Origin: Glaciecola sp. UBA983
GTDB taxonomy: Bacteria; Pseudomonadota; Gammaproteobacteria; Enterobacterales; Alteromonadaceae
NCBI GenBank assembly: GCA_002292215.1
Contig: DBBN01000044.1
Coordinates: 1-18,821, forward strand
Reading direction: 5' to 3'
DNA length: 18,821 nucleotides
This document shows, in pieces, positions 6,769 to 14,655 of this stretch. Position 1 is the first letter of the stretch. Every line of letters begins with the position of its first letter. The notes under the pieces were generated by a model, which made no database searches, was not told where the DNA came from, and saw nothing but the letters and a program-made list of their open reading frames with translations. Position numbers and translations under genes: made by a program.

Positions 6769-7249
6769 GTGCATCTTCATGAGTGGCTAGGCCAGTCGGT
6801 TCGGTAGTCAACTCATTAGCGCTATCAACGTGATAAGAAATGAGTGGATAATAATTTTTACGAACATCAATCTGCTCAAAACCACTTTTTATGTACAAAT
6901 TAATAGCACGCTGATTAGAAGCACGCACTTCCAAAAAAATGTCATCAACTTGTAATAACCTCGCTTGCTTGACTAATTCGTTGATTAACTCTCGACCGTA
7001 TCCACGCCCTTGAAAACGAGGAGCTACAGCAATTTCTTCTAAATTCCATTCAGTGAAACTCGCAGTACTGAGTACTTGGATAATATAAAAACCAATGCAT
7101 TTTTGGTCTAGTATTATCTGCATTGCTAGATTTGGCGGGCTAAGTGATTGTCTAAACGTATCAATCGACCAAGTATCGGGTTGGGTTTGTTGCATAATGG
7201 CATAAGCGGATTGCCAATGCTCAATCGTTAATTTACTAATGGTTGTCAT
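6740..7249 (-). CDS. rimI: Ribosomal protein S18 alanine N-acetyltransferase
   Basis: RimI is a GNAT-fold enzyme that acetylates the N-terminal alanine of ribosomal protein S18 using acetyl-CoA. The acetyl-CoA loop is LEEIAVAPRFQGRGYG at residues 70-85. It is followed by LEVRASNQRAINLYIKSGF at 106-124, which carries the family's catalytic Glu (E107) and Tyr (Y119), and then by RKNYYP. At 169 residues it is longer at the C-terminus than E. coli RimI (148). The ATG at 7249 has GAGAG nine bases upstream. It follows the probable holD gene by 32 bases, the normal holD-rimI order. Its tail overlaps the convergent histidine kinase gene by 29 bases. Confidence 0.93.
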   Translation of the reverse strand: MTTISKLTIEHWQSAYAIMQQTQPDTWSIDTFRQSLSPPNLAMQIILDQKCIGFYIIQVLSTASFTEWNLEEIAVAPRFQGRGYGRELINELVKQARLLQVDDIFLEVRASNQRAINLYIKSGFEQIDVRKNYYPLISYHVDSANELTTEPTGLATHEDALILRWQRCA

Positions 7250-7281
7250 GCTTACTCTCGAGATGACACGTTGTGAGTAAC

Positions 7282-7584
7282 TTATGGTTGTACGCGAACG
7301 GCATAATGTTCACACAGAGCTCGATAAACGATCGGTTTTACCTCACCACTCATCGGATAAGGGAGAGTAATATAAGTGGGTGTCACAACCAATTGCTCAC
7401 CAAATACAACTTGATCAAGCGCGAGAGATTGATTAACAGCAAGAGATAAATCAGAGAGTAATTGCGCAGAAACTTTAGGGTATTCAACTTGAGTTTCAAC
7501 CTGAGCGTCTGGCTGAGCATTCGATGTGCTAATATATCGAGGTATAGATAATGCTTGAAGTATAGCTTGTTGATATGGCTGCAT
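7282..7584 (-). CDS. holD: Probable DNA polymerase III psi subunit
   Basis: This encodes a 100-residue protein from the ATG at 7584. A longer frame from a TTG at 7635 lacks a ribosome binding site and overruns the region next to nfeD. The call rests mainly on place: holD lies immediately upstream of rimI in many gammaproteobacteria. The sequence is compatible with it, beginning QQAILQALSIPRYIS (psi proteins start with a similar L.xLGI helix) and ending with a helix GEVKPIVYRALCEHY. Psi links the clamp loader to SSB through chi and is poorly conserved. If this is not holD, it is an unclassified small acidic protein. Confidence 0.55.
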   Translation of the reverse strand: MQPYQQAILQALSIPRYISTSNAQPDAQVETQVEYPKVSAQLLSDLSLAVNQSLALDQVVFGEQLVVTPTYITLPYPMSGEVKPIVYRALCEHYAVRVQP

Positions 7585-7642
7585 TGAATTGCTCTGTTGG
7601 TAAGTTAGGGTGAGTATATCAAACCCACCCCACAAATCGAAC

Positions 7643-8098
7643 TTAATTCAACGCGATAATTTCCCACTCGCCGACATTGACAGCGATCACCTTGACCTTG
7701 GTTTGCGCGCGGATAAAAGTCGGGCTGATGAGTTTCCAATCAATACCTGAATATTTATATTTGACCACACTGTTGGGTTCCACATCTTGTGCTAACATAA
7801 ATGTAAAACCCACCAAATCTGAGGTTACTGGTTTATCTTCTTGAATATTTTGCAAGCCTTTAAACGGCTTCCATAACACCAGCGCCAAGATCGCAGTTAA
7901 TACCGCGATGATTAACAATGCATTGAGCAAATCATCACTGATCACGCCAATATACATAGTCACGCTCGTAATAATAGTTGCAGCCCCAATCATGAACAAA
8001 ATAATAGTCGAAAAGCTCAACACGGTGACTTCGACAATTAAGAGAATCAAGCCAATGATAAACAGGGTTTCCGCTAAATTTTGTTCAAACCAACTCAT
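7643..8098 (-). CDS. ybbJ: NfeD-like membrane protein (YbbJ type)
   Basis: This 151-residue inner-membrane protein is the partner of the upstream SPFH protein. Hydrophobic helices span about residues 10-30, 32-51 and 57-75. The remainder (about 85-151) forms the soluble OB-fold domain typical of NfeD, ending VKVIAVNVGEWEIIALN. The ATG at 8098 overlaps the qmcA stop in an ATGA, so the two are translationally coupled, as with ybbJ and qmcA of E. coli. Family members are associated with stomatin-like proteins in membrane microdomains; a precise role is not established. Confidence 0.88.
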   Translation of the reverse strand: MSWFEQNLAETLFIIGLILLIVEVTVLSFSTIILFMIGAATIITSVTMYIGVISDDLLNALLIIAVLTAILALVLWKPFKGLQNIQEDKPVTSDLVGFTFMLAQDVEPNSVVKYKYSGIDWKLISPTFIRAQTKVKVIAVNVGEWEIIALN

Positions 8099-9045
8099 AG
8101 TTTTGCTCCCTTATTCAAGGTATTAATTATGGTTGTCGCTTGCGCTACTATGCTTGTCGCATCGGTTGCGCCATCGGGTAATAATATGACGGAGGATTCT
8201 TTAGCTATTGCATGTTTTGCTTCAATTGCTCTTGTGGCCAAATCCAATTGAATCGCTTTTTGACCTGCTTCAGTGTTAGCTTGCTCACCAATAGTGGCAA
8301 GTGCTTCAGCTTGGGCATTGGCAACTGCCACAATTGCTTTGGCTTCACCTTCTGCACGGAGAATTTGCTCCGCACGATCCGCTTCAGCAGCTAATACTTG
8401 AGATTGTTTTTCACCTTCTGCACGGTTAATTGCCGCTTGACGATCGCCTTCAGACTCAAGGATCTGAGCTCGCTTGACACGTTCCGCTTTCATCTGGGCT
8501 TCCATCGCTTCCATGACAGAAGCAGGTGGCGTTATATCTTTAATTTCATAACGTAATACCTGAATCCCCCAAGGACCGGATGCTTCATTAATCGCTGAAA
8601 CAATATTAGCATTGAGCATGTCACGTTCTTCAAAGGTTTTATCTAACTCCATCTTACCTAATTCTGAACGCATCGTGGTTTGGGCTAATTGAGTAACAGC
8701 AAACACATAATCATCAACACCATAGGTGGCTTTTTTCGGGTCTAAGACTCGAAAATACAACACACCATCGACATGTAAACTGATGTTATCTTTGGTAATC
8801 GCCGATTGCTCTGGCACATCCACAGCTTGTTCTTTAAGACTACGGTCAGCAGCAACTTGATCAATAAATGGAATTAAGAAGTTTAATCCCGCCTCTCGTG
8901 TTGATTGAAACTTACCAAATCGCTCAACGACGTAAGCGCGATTTTGCGGTACAAATTTAATTGAAAATTTAAGTACTACAATGACCAATATGACTAAAAA
9001 TACTGGAATACTAAACAATGTATTAATTAAAACAGCGGGATCCAT
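8095..9045 (-). CDS. qmcA: SPFH/stomatin-like membrane protein
   Basis: The protein has 316 residues. One N-terminal transmembrane helix (about 8-28) is followed by the SPFH/Band 7 domain, with VPQNRAYVVERFGKFQ near 33-48 and ITPPASVMEAMEAQMKAERV near 170-189. A long alanine- and glutamate-rich coiled coil follows (about 180-275) with repeated AEGEKQSQVLAAEADRAEQI and LRAEGEAKAI elements, then a short tail. Proteins of this type oligomerise into membrane cages or microdomains and often modulate membrane proteases such as FtsH. The ATG at 9045 has AGGAG nine bases upstream. It is the first gene of the qmcA-nfeD unit, divergent from prpE. Confidence 0.93.
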   Translation of the reverse strand: MDPAVLINTLFSIPVFLVILVIVVLKFSIKFVPQNRAYVVERFGKFQSTREAGLNFLIPFIDQVAADRSLKEQAVDVPEQSAITKDNISLHVDGVLYFRVLDPKKATYGVDDYVFAVTQLAQTTMRSELGKMELDKTFEERDMLNANIVSAINEASGPWGIQVLRYEIKDITPPASVMEAMEAQMKAERVKRAQILESEGDRQAAINRAEGEKQSQVLAAEADRAEQILRAEGEAKAIVAVANAQAEALATIGEQANTEAGQKAIQLDLATRAIEAKHAIAKESSVILLPDGATDATSIVAQATTIINTLNKGAKL

Positions 9046-9100
9046 GCGTTATGCTCCTAGCAATAGTTATTCTCAATATAAAGTATATGAATAAGAATGC

Positions 9101-9145
9101 CTAGTGCAATAACACAATTGTAAGTAGGTGTTGCCATTACGCTAG
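9101..9145. promoter_or_regulatory. Dyad in the qmcA-prpE divergent intergenic region
   Basis: CTAGTGCAATAACAC (9101-9115) pairs with GTGTTGCCATTACGCTAG (9128-9145) except for a three-base bulge, one mismatch and one G-U. The loop is 12 bases. No T-run follows, so it is not an ordinary terminator. It may be an operator or a leader structure. The rest of the 215-base gap is AT-rich, without a promoter I can assign firmly. Confidence 0.3.
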
Positions 9146-9260
9146 ATCAAAGAACTTCTAAATTGTTACTCAGTTCACCCTAAGGTCTTATTCATCGTAT
9201 CAGCCGAATGCTTTACAGTGAATTGATATATATTTAACAAAATACATGGAAAATTTACAT

Positions 9261-11150
9261 ATGAGCTACCAATCAGAATATACCAAATCGATTAATTCTC
9301 CGGCTGAGTTTTGGGGTGAAAAAGCGCAAGCATTGCCGTGGTTTTTACCTCCTACTAGTATTTTGAGTAAAGATGAAAACAACATGGATCGTTGGTTTGC
9401 TGATGGCATGATGAATACCAGCTTTATGGCGATTGATCATCATGTACAATCAGGGCGTGGCGATCAAGCTGCAATCATTTATGATTCCCCAGTTACTAAT
9501 ACCAAAAGCACCCTCACCTACAATGAATTACTGACTCAAGTATCCGCATTTGCAGGTGCGTTGCGTGACAAAGGCGTAGGCAAAGGCGATCGTGTCATTA
9601 TATATATGCCGATGATCCCCGAAGCAGCCGTTGCCATGTTAGCCGTTGCCCGTTTGGGTGCGATACATTCAGTGGTCTTTGGTGGATTTGCACCACATGA
9701 ACTTGCTATCCGAATTGATGATGCGACGCCTAAAGTCATCGTCACCGCTTCTTGTGGAGTAGAAATTAGTAAAGTCATTGCCTACAAGCCACTCGTCGAT
9801 GAAGCCATTGATCTTGCTGAGCACACGCCTGACAGTTTGATTATGTTTCAGCGTGATACTCTACCCGCAGAATTAACCAATCCAATTGATTGCGATTGGG
9901 CTGACGTCATCAGTACAGCGGTCCCTGCCGAACCGGTTCCGGTAAACGGTACTGACCCTCTTTATATTTTATATACTTCTGGTACAACCGGCGCGCCCAA
10001 AGGTGTCGTCCGAGATAATGGTGGTCATGCCGTCGCATTACATTATTCGATGTCTTCGATTTATGATAACCAACCTGGTGATGTATTTTGGGCAGCGTCA
10101 GATGTTGGTTGGGTAGTCGGTCATTCTTATATCGTCTATGCCCCATTATTGGCAGGTTGCACCACGATAATGTACGAAGGTAAACCAGTTAGAACGCCAG
10201 ATGCTGGTGGTTTTTGGCGCATGGTTCAAGAGTACAAAGTGAAAACATTATTTGCAGCGCCGACAGCATTTCGCGCTATAAAAAAGGAAGATCCTGAAGG
10301 TGCGTTAATTCATGATTACGACTTATCTTCATTACAAAATATTTTTATGGCTGGCGAACGTCTCGATCCACCCACCTACGACTGGACAGTTGAAAAAACC
10401 GGAAAACCAGTTATCGATCATTGGTGGCAAACCGAAACAGGCTGGGCGATTTGTGGCAATATGTTGGGTATCGAAAAAATGCCGATTAAAGCCGGCTCTG
10501 CTACCTTACCGATCAGCGGTTTTAATGTCTGTATTTTGGATGATAACGGCGAAGAATTACCCGCAGGAAAACAAGGTGCAATTGCAATCAAAGCTCCGCT
10601 ACCGCCAAGCTGTTTACCGTCCATATGGGGTAATTTCGAACGCTTTGAAAGTGCGTATTTAACTGAATTTCCTGGTTACTATAGTACCGGTGATGGCGGT
10701 TATATTGATGCGCAAGGCTATGTCTTTATTATGGGACGCACCGATGATGTGATTAATATTGCTGGACACCGTTTATCAACAGGTGAAATGGAAGAAGTCG
10801 TTGCACAACACCCTGCCGTTGCCGAATGTGCAGTCATTGGCGTGAAAGACAGCTTAAAAGGTCAGCTGCCTGTCGGTATGGTCATTTTAAAAGACGGTCA
10901 AGATATCAATGATGAAGCGCTGCATGCTGATATCAAAAAAGCATTAGTTAAAAACATTGGCCCAATAGCCTGTTTTAAAGATACCTTAATCGTTCCGCGT
11001 TTACCCAAAACACGTTCAGGTAAAATCTTACGTAAAATTTTACGTGCTATGGCTGATGGACAGACCTACACAACGCCATCAACGATTGACGACCCAGCAT
11101 GTCTTGACGAAATGAAAGGGTTGATGCAATCTAGAAAGTGGATAGACTAA
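9261..11150 (+). CDS. prpE: Propionyl-CoA synthetase (acyl-CoA ligase)
   Basis: This ANL-superfamily enzyme activates propionate, and in marine bacteria also acrylate, to the CoA thioester through an acyl-adenylate. With the start at 9261 it has 629 residues, normal for PrpE. Visible motifs: YTSGTTGAPKG at 238-248 followed by the PrpE-type VVRDNGGHAVAL rather than the Acs sequence; WWQTETGW at 388-395; STGDGGY at 475-481; GRTDDVINIAGHR at 492-504; and RSGKILRK near the C-terminus, whose lysine (K588) is the family's acetylation-sensitive residue. An ATG at 9246 is in frame, but MSYQSEYTKS at 9261 matches the usual start and has GGAAAA seven bases upstream. acuI follows after 45 bases. Confidence 0.93.
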   Translation: MSYQSEYTKSINSPAEFWGEKAQALPWFLPPTSILSKDENNMDRWFADGMMNTSFMAIDHHVQSGRGDQAAIIYDSPVTNTKSTLTYNELLTQVSAFAGALRDKGVGKGDRVIIYMPMIPEAAVAMLAVARLGAIHSVVFGGFAPHELAIRIDDATPKVIVTASCGVEISKVIAYKPLVDEAIDLAEHTPDSLIMFQRDTLPAELTNPIDCDWADVISTAVPAEPVPVNGTDPLYILYTSGTTGAPKGVVRDNGGHAVALHYSMSSIYDNQPGDVFWAASDVGWVVGHSYIVYAPLLAGCTTIMYEGKPVRTPDAGGFWRMVQEYKVKTLFAAPTAFRAIKKEDPEGALIHDYDLSSLQNIFMAGERLDPPTYDWTVEKTGKPVIDHWWQTETGWAICGNMLGIEKMPIKAGSATLPISGFNVCILDDNGEELPAGKQGAIAIKAPLPPSCLPSIWGNFERFESAYLTEFPGYYSTGDGGYIDAQGYVFIMGRTDDVINIAGHRLSTGEMEEVVAQHPAVAECAVIGVKDSLKGQLPVGMVILKDGQDINDEALHADIKKALVKNIGPIACFKDTLIVPRLPKTRSGKILRKILRAMADGQTYTTPSTIDDPACLDEMKGLMQSRKWID

Positions 11151-11195
11151 TTTGCATCAGATACATAATAATAACAAATAAAAAAAGGACTAAAT

Positions 11196-12170
11196 ATGTT
11201 TCAAGCATTACAACTGACTGACAAAGATACGATTGTGTTAACGCAATTAAACGAAACTGATTTACCCGAAGGCGACGTGACGGTTGCAGTCAGTTATTCG
11301 ACGATTAATTATAAAGATGCATTGGCGGTTACTGGTAGTGCACCGATTGCAAAATCATACCCTATGGTACCAGGCATTGATTTTAGTGGTGTTGTTACTC
11401 AATCAGATGATCCTACGTATGCGGTTGGTGACAAAGTCGTTCTCAATGGTTGGGGAGTTGGAGAAAAACACTGGGGCGGGTTTGCCCAACAAGCACGAGT
11501 CAAGGGCAAGTGGTTAATCAAACTGCCTCAAGGGCTCAGTGAAGCCGATGCAATGCGCATTGGAACCGCTGGTTATACAGCCATGTTATGCTGTAATGCT
11601 CTTCGTAGTCATGACATAACGCCTGACTCAGGTCCTATAATTGTATCTGGAGCCACCGGCGGCGTAGGCAGCATTGCTGTTTATATTTTAGCCAAGCGTG
11701 GCTATGACGTGCATGCGTTATCAGGCAAACCAGAGCAAACTGATTATTTACTGAAACTCGGCGCTAAAGCGGTCATCGACCGCAAAGATTACGCTGAAAA
11801 AGCACGCGCACTTGGTCAACAACTGTGGGCTGGTGCTGTCGATGTAGCAGGCTCCTATACGTTAGCTAATATCATTGCAAATACTCAGTATGGCGGTGTC
11901 GTTACCGCTTGTGGATTAGCTCAAGGGATGGATTTACCTTCGTCTGTTGCGCCATTTATACTGCGTGGCGTGTCACTTGTGGGTGTGGACAGCGTGTACT
12001 GCCCTGTTGCTAAACGCCAGGCCGCATGGAATGACTTAGCCGCAGAAATGGATATCGAACAATTATCTGATATCGCCCATACCATAGGGCTTGATGGGGT
12101 TGAAGCGGCCTCTAAAGCATTAATGGCAGGGACGGTTACTGGCCGTTACTTGGTTGATGTACAAAAATAA
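11196..12170 (+). CDS. acuI: Acryloyl-CoA reductase (YhdH/AcuI family MDR)
   Basis: This NADPH-dependent, zinc-free medium-chain reductase of 324 residues reduces acryloyl-CoA to propionyl-CoA. It has the GroES-like N-terminal half (STINYKDALAVTG near 35-47, PGIDFSGVV near 59-67). The Rossmann loop is SGATGGVGS at 151-159, and ALSGKPEQ at 174-181 is typical of NADPH-specific YhdH/AcuI proteins. RPSG-type zinc ligands are absent, as expected. AAAAAAAGGAC lies six to seven bases before the ATG. Directly downstream of prpE, it suggests acrylate (for example from DMSP cleavage) or 3-hydroxypropionate processing, though no DMSP lyase is visible. The alternative is a general YhdH-like enoyl reductase. 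Confidence 0.87.
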   Translation: MFQALQLTDKDTIVLTQLNETDLPEGDVTVAVSYSTINYKDALAVTGSAPIAKSYPMVPGIDFSGVVTQSDDPTYAVGDKVVLNGWGVGEKHWGGFAQQARVKGKWLIKLPQGLSEADAMRIGTAGYTAMLCCNALRSHDITPDSGPIIVSGATGGVGSIAVYILAKRGYDVHALSGKPEQTDYLLKLGAKAVIDRKDYAEKARALGQQLWAGAVDVAGSYTLANIIANTQYGGVVTACGLAQGMDLPSSVAPFILRGVSLVGVDSVYCPVAKRQAAWNDLAAEMDIEQLSDIAHTIGLDGVEAASKALMAGTVTGRYLVDVQK

Positions 12171-12192
12171 ACAGTAATATTTACTTGAGTTA

Positions 12193-12250
12193 TTACTTGT
12201 TGCTCCTAAAATAGACATTTCATTAATGTTTATCATGGAGCAGTAAGTAA
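12193..12250 (+). promoter_or_regulatory. Hairpin covering the ribosome binding site of the phosphohexomutase gene
   Basis: TTACTTGTTGCTCC (12193-12206) can pair along its full length with GGAGCAGTAAGTAA (12237-12250). There are 14 consecutive pairs, of which two are G-U, around a 30-base loop. The 3' arm contains the GGAG Shine-Dalgarno sequence and the A of the ATG. At DNA level the two middle positions mismatch, so the pairing favours an RNA structure over a protein operator. The folded form should block initiation. Confidence 0.55.
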
Positions 12251-13731
12251 TGGACTCAGTACCTTCGTCATCTCAAGCCCTCGGATCCCCACAACCCTCT
12301 AACTCTTGTCAGACTATCATCGCCAATTCAGGTGTGAAGTTTGGTACTAGTGGTGCTCGGGGATTAGTGACGGACTTCACCTCTGAGGTCTGTTATGCTT
12401 TTGCTCTAGCATTTTTATCTAGTATTCAATCTCGATTTACGTTTACGACTGTTGCATTTGCCATCGATAATCGTCCAAGTAGTCCAGCAATGGCTACGGC
12501 GTGCATTCAAGCCGCACATGACTTAGGCTTAGCCACTGAATATTATGGTGTTTGCCCGACCCCTGCATTAGCGTTTGTCGCGATGCAAGATCAACAACCT
12601 TGTATTATGATCACCGGCTCGCACATTCCGTTTGACCGCAATGGCTTAAAATTTTACCGACCCGATGGTGAAATTACTAAAATCGACGAACAAGGTATTT
12701 TACACTCCCAAGCACACATTCCAGCTACCATGACTATTGCGCCATTACCGAATGTTAATCCAGACGGAGCAACACGCTATGTTAAACGTGTGACGGATGT
12801 ATTTTCTCCGGAGCTTTTAAACGGTAAAAAGATTGGTATCTTTGAGCACTCCAGTGCGGGACGTGATATCTATCAAGGACTCTTTGAAGCCTTAGGTGCT
12901 GAAGTGGTTGCGCTTGAACGCACCGATACTTTTGTGCCGATTGATACTGAAGCGGTCGGTGACGAAGACAAGCAAAAAGCCCTCGCATGGTCTGCAGAAT
13001 ATGGTTTTGATATGATTTATTCAACTGATGGTGATGGTGATCGTCCATTGCTGTCGGATGAGCATGGACATTGGTTACGTGGCGATATTGTCGGATTGTT
13101 AACGGCGCAAGCGTTAGGCATTCAAGCCTTAGCCGTCCCCGTCAGTTGCAATACTGCAATCGAGGCATCAGGCTCTTTTACTGCCGTTAGTCGTACCCAA
13201 ATAGGCTCGCCTTATGTCATCGCTGCCTTTCCAGCATTACGTGAGCACTATCATGCAATTGCCGGTTTTGAGGCCAATGGCGGATTTTTATTGGGATCGG
13301 ATGTCACACTTAATGATACAGTGATCCACGCGTTGCCTACGCGTGATGCACTTCTACCAGCAATCATGCTGCTAAGTTTGAGTATTGAAAAACGATGTGA
13401 CATTAGTGTATTGGTCGCTAATTTACCGCAACGTTTTACCGAAAGCGATCGGATCCAAAATTTTGCAACACAAGACAGTCAGGCTTTACTCGCACGGCTG
13501 GCGATTGACCCGACACCGTTACTTACCGCGATGGCACTAACCGAAAGTGTTACCGCGCAAAACACCATTGATGGGCTGCGTTTAACATTAAGTAATGGCG
13601 ATATCGTTCATCTTCGTCCAAGTGGCAATGCACCTGAGCTACGTTGTTATGCAGAAAGTAATAATAGCCAGAGCGCAAGACAATTGGTGACTTCAGCATT
13701 AGCATGTATACCTCATTTATCTTTTTCATAA
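12250..13731 (+). CDS. Phosphomannomutase/phosphoglucomutase family protein
   Basis: This alpha-D-phosphohexomutase of 493 residues interconverts hexose 6- and 1-phosphates. KFGTSGARGLV lies at 30-40. The phosphoserine loop is ITGSHIPFDRNG with S124, a variant of the common TASHNPxxxNG. The magnesium loop is DGDGDR at 260-265, the sugar-specificity loop is GFEANGG at 339-345, and the phosphate-binding loop is RPSGNAPELR at 456-465. The first ~25 residues are Ser/Pro-rich and look like an extension. GGAG lies ten bases before the ATG inside a stable hairpin. Mannose versus glucose specificity cannot be assigned. Its presence between acuI and sugar-acid enzymes suggests activation of a hexose, or it may serve polysaccharide synthesis independently. 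Confidence 0.85.
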   Translation: MDSVPSSSQALGSPQPSNSCQTIIANSGVKFGTSGARGLVTDFTSEVCYAFALAFLSSIQSRFTFTTVAFAIDNRPSSPAMATACIQAAHDLGLATEYYGVCPTPALAFVAMQDQQPCIMITGSHIPFDRNGLKFYRPDGEITKIDEQGILHSQAHIPATMTIAPLPNVNPDGATRYVKRVTDVFSPELLNGKKIGIFEHSSAGRDIYQGLFEALGAEVVALERTDTFVPIDTEAVGDEDKQKALAWSAEYGFDMIYSTDGDGDRPLLSDEHGHWLRGDIVGLLTAQALGIQALAVPVSCNTAIEASGSFTAVSRTQIGSPYVIAAFPALREHYHAIAGFEANGGFLLGSDVTLNDTVIHALPTRDALLPAIMLLSLSIEKRCDISVLVANLPQRFTESDRIQNFATQDSQALLARLAIDPTPLLTAMALTESVTAQNTIDGLRLTLSNGDIVHLRPSGNAPELRCYAESNNSQSARQLVTSALACIPHLSFS

Positions 13732-13764
13732 GCACTACTCCCGATCGCGCTATCGTATGATATG

Positions 13765-13809
13765 ATATTGGGAAATTATTAATCTTAAAATGATTACGTT
13801 TCCCAATAT
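13765..13809. promoter_or_regulatory. 11-bp perfect inverted repeat abutting the aldolase start
   Basis: ATATTGGGAAA (13765-13775) and TTTCCCAATAT (13799-13809) are exact complements 23 bases apart; the second arm ends at the base before the ATG. Centre spacing is 34 bases, near three helical turns. It could be a dimeric regulator site or a hairpin controlling translation; no Shine-Dalgarno is otherwise visible here. Confidence 0.5.
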
Positions 13810-14589
13810 ATGCATACAATTAATTCAATCAATCAAATTCATCTTAGTGGCAAAGTATCGCCAGTCGAGTGGCAAACTCGAATCGAATTAGCGGCCGCCT
13901 ATCGTTTAATGGTCATTCATGGGTGGGACGATTTAATCCATACTCATATTTCCGCACGAATTCCAGGTACCGAGCACTTATTAATCAATGCATTTGGTTT
14001 ATGCTTTGAAGAAGTCACTGCTTCGAATTTAGTCAAAATCGATATCGATGGCAATGTCGTCGATCCCGATTGTCCGTTTACTATTAATCCTGCAGGTTTC
14101 ACCATTCATAGTGCGGTTCATATTGCCCGCCATGCAGATCAATGTGCATTCCATGTCCATCATGCAGATGCGATTGCGGTCGCTAGTTTACAATACGGCT
14201 TGCAACCCTATTCTCAATATGCGGCGTTTGCACTGGCTTCAATGGCCTATCATGATTATGAAGGCTTAGCCGTAGAGCCGGATGAAATACAACGCTTACA
14301 AGAAGATCTCGGTACCGCTAACTTTATGTTGTTACGCAACCATGGTGCACTCACCATGGGTTTAACGATTGGCGATGCATTCATGCACATGTACGATTTA
14401 CTCAAAGCCTGTGAGATCCAAGTTAAAATCGACGCGAGCCGCGACGATCCTATTTTTGTAAAACAACGCATTATTGATGGTATTAAAGCGCAAGCTGCTG
14501 TGGTGCATACCGGTCAAACCGGCGGACAAAAAACATGGCCAGCCATGATGCGGCGTGTCAAGCGCATGCATCCTGACTTTGACCAATAA
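13810..14589 (+). CDS. Class II aldolase/adducin-family protein
   Basis: The 259-residue protein has a class II aldolase/adducin head domain. Likely metal ligands are H115 and H117 (FHVHHADAIAVAS) and H178 (LLRNHGALTMG). The region WDDLIHTHISARIPG at 39-53 is typical of a large proteobacterial subgroup of unknown substrate. Fuculose-phosphate aldolase uses a Glu acid/base (E73), but the corresponding stretch here reads AGFTIHSAVH, so that residue seems absent and the reaction may differ. Downstream of a phosphohexomutase and upstream of an enolase-superfamily dehydratase, a retro-aldol step on a keto-deoxy sugar acid is a reasonable inference. The ATG has no clear Shine-Dalgarno sequence and follows an inverted repeat directly. 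Confidence 0.85.
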   Translation: MHTINSINQIHLSGKVSPVEWQTRIELAAAYRLMVIHGWDDLIHTHISARIPGTEHLLINAFGLCFEEVTASNLVKIDIDGNVVDPDCPFTINPAGFTIHSAVHIARHADQCAFHVHHADAIAVASLQYGLQPYSQYAAFALASMAYHDYEGLAVEPDEIQRLQEDLGTANFMLLRNHGALTMGLTIGDAFMHMYDLLKACEIQVKIDASRDDPIFVKQRIIDGIKAQAAVVHTGQTGGQKTWPAMMRRVKRMHPDFDQ

Positions 14590-14655
14590 ACTGTGTTCTA
14601 TTTATAAGCTTTTTATACCTTTTTTTGTACTCTTTTTGTAATAAGCGAGACTGTA

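Noticed and set aside
9060..9085. Fur box upstream of qmcA (TTGAGAATAACTATTG on the minus strand)
   Set aside because: Only about 11 of 16 positions fit the consensus by eye, in an AT-rich stretch with no iron-related gene adjacent.
14590..14655. Terminator between the aldolase and dehydratase genes
   Set aside because: T-runs are present, but the only stem is TATAA/TTATA of five A-T pairs, too weak to support a call.
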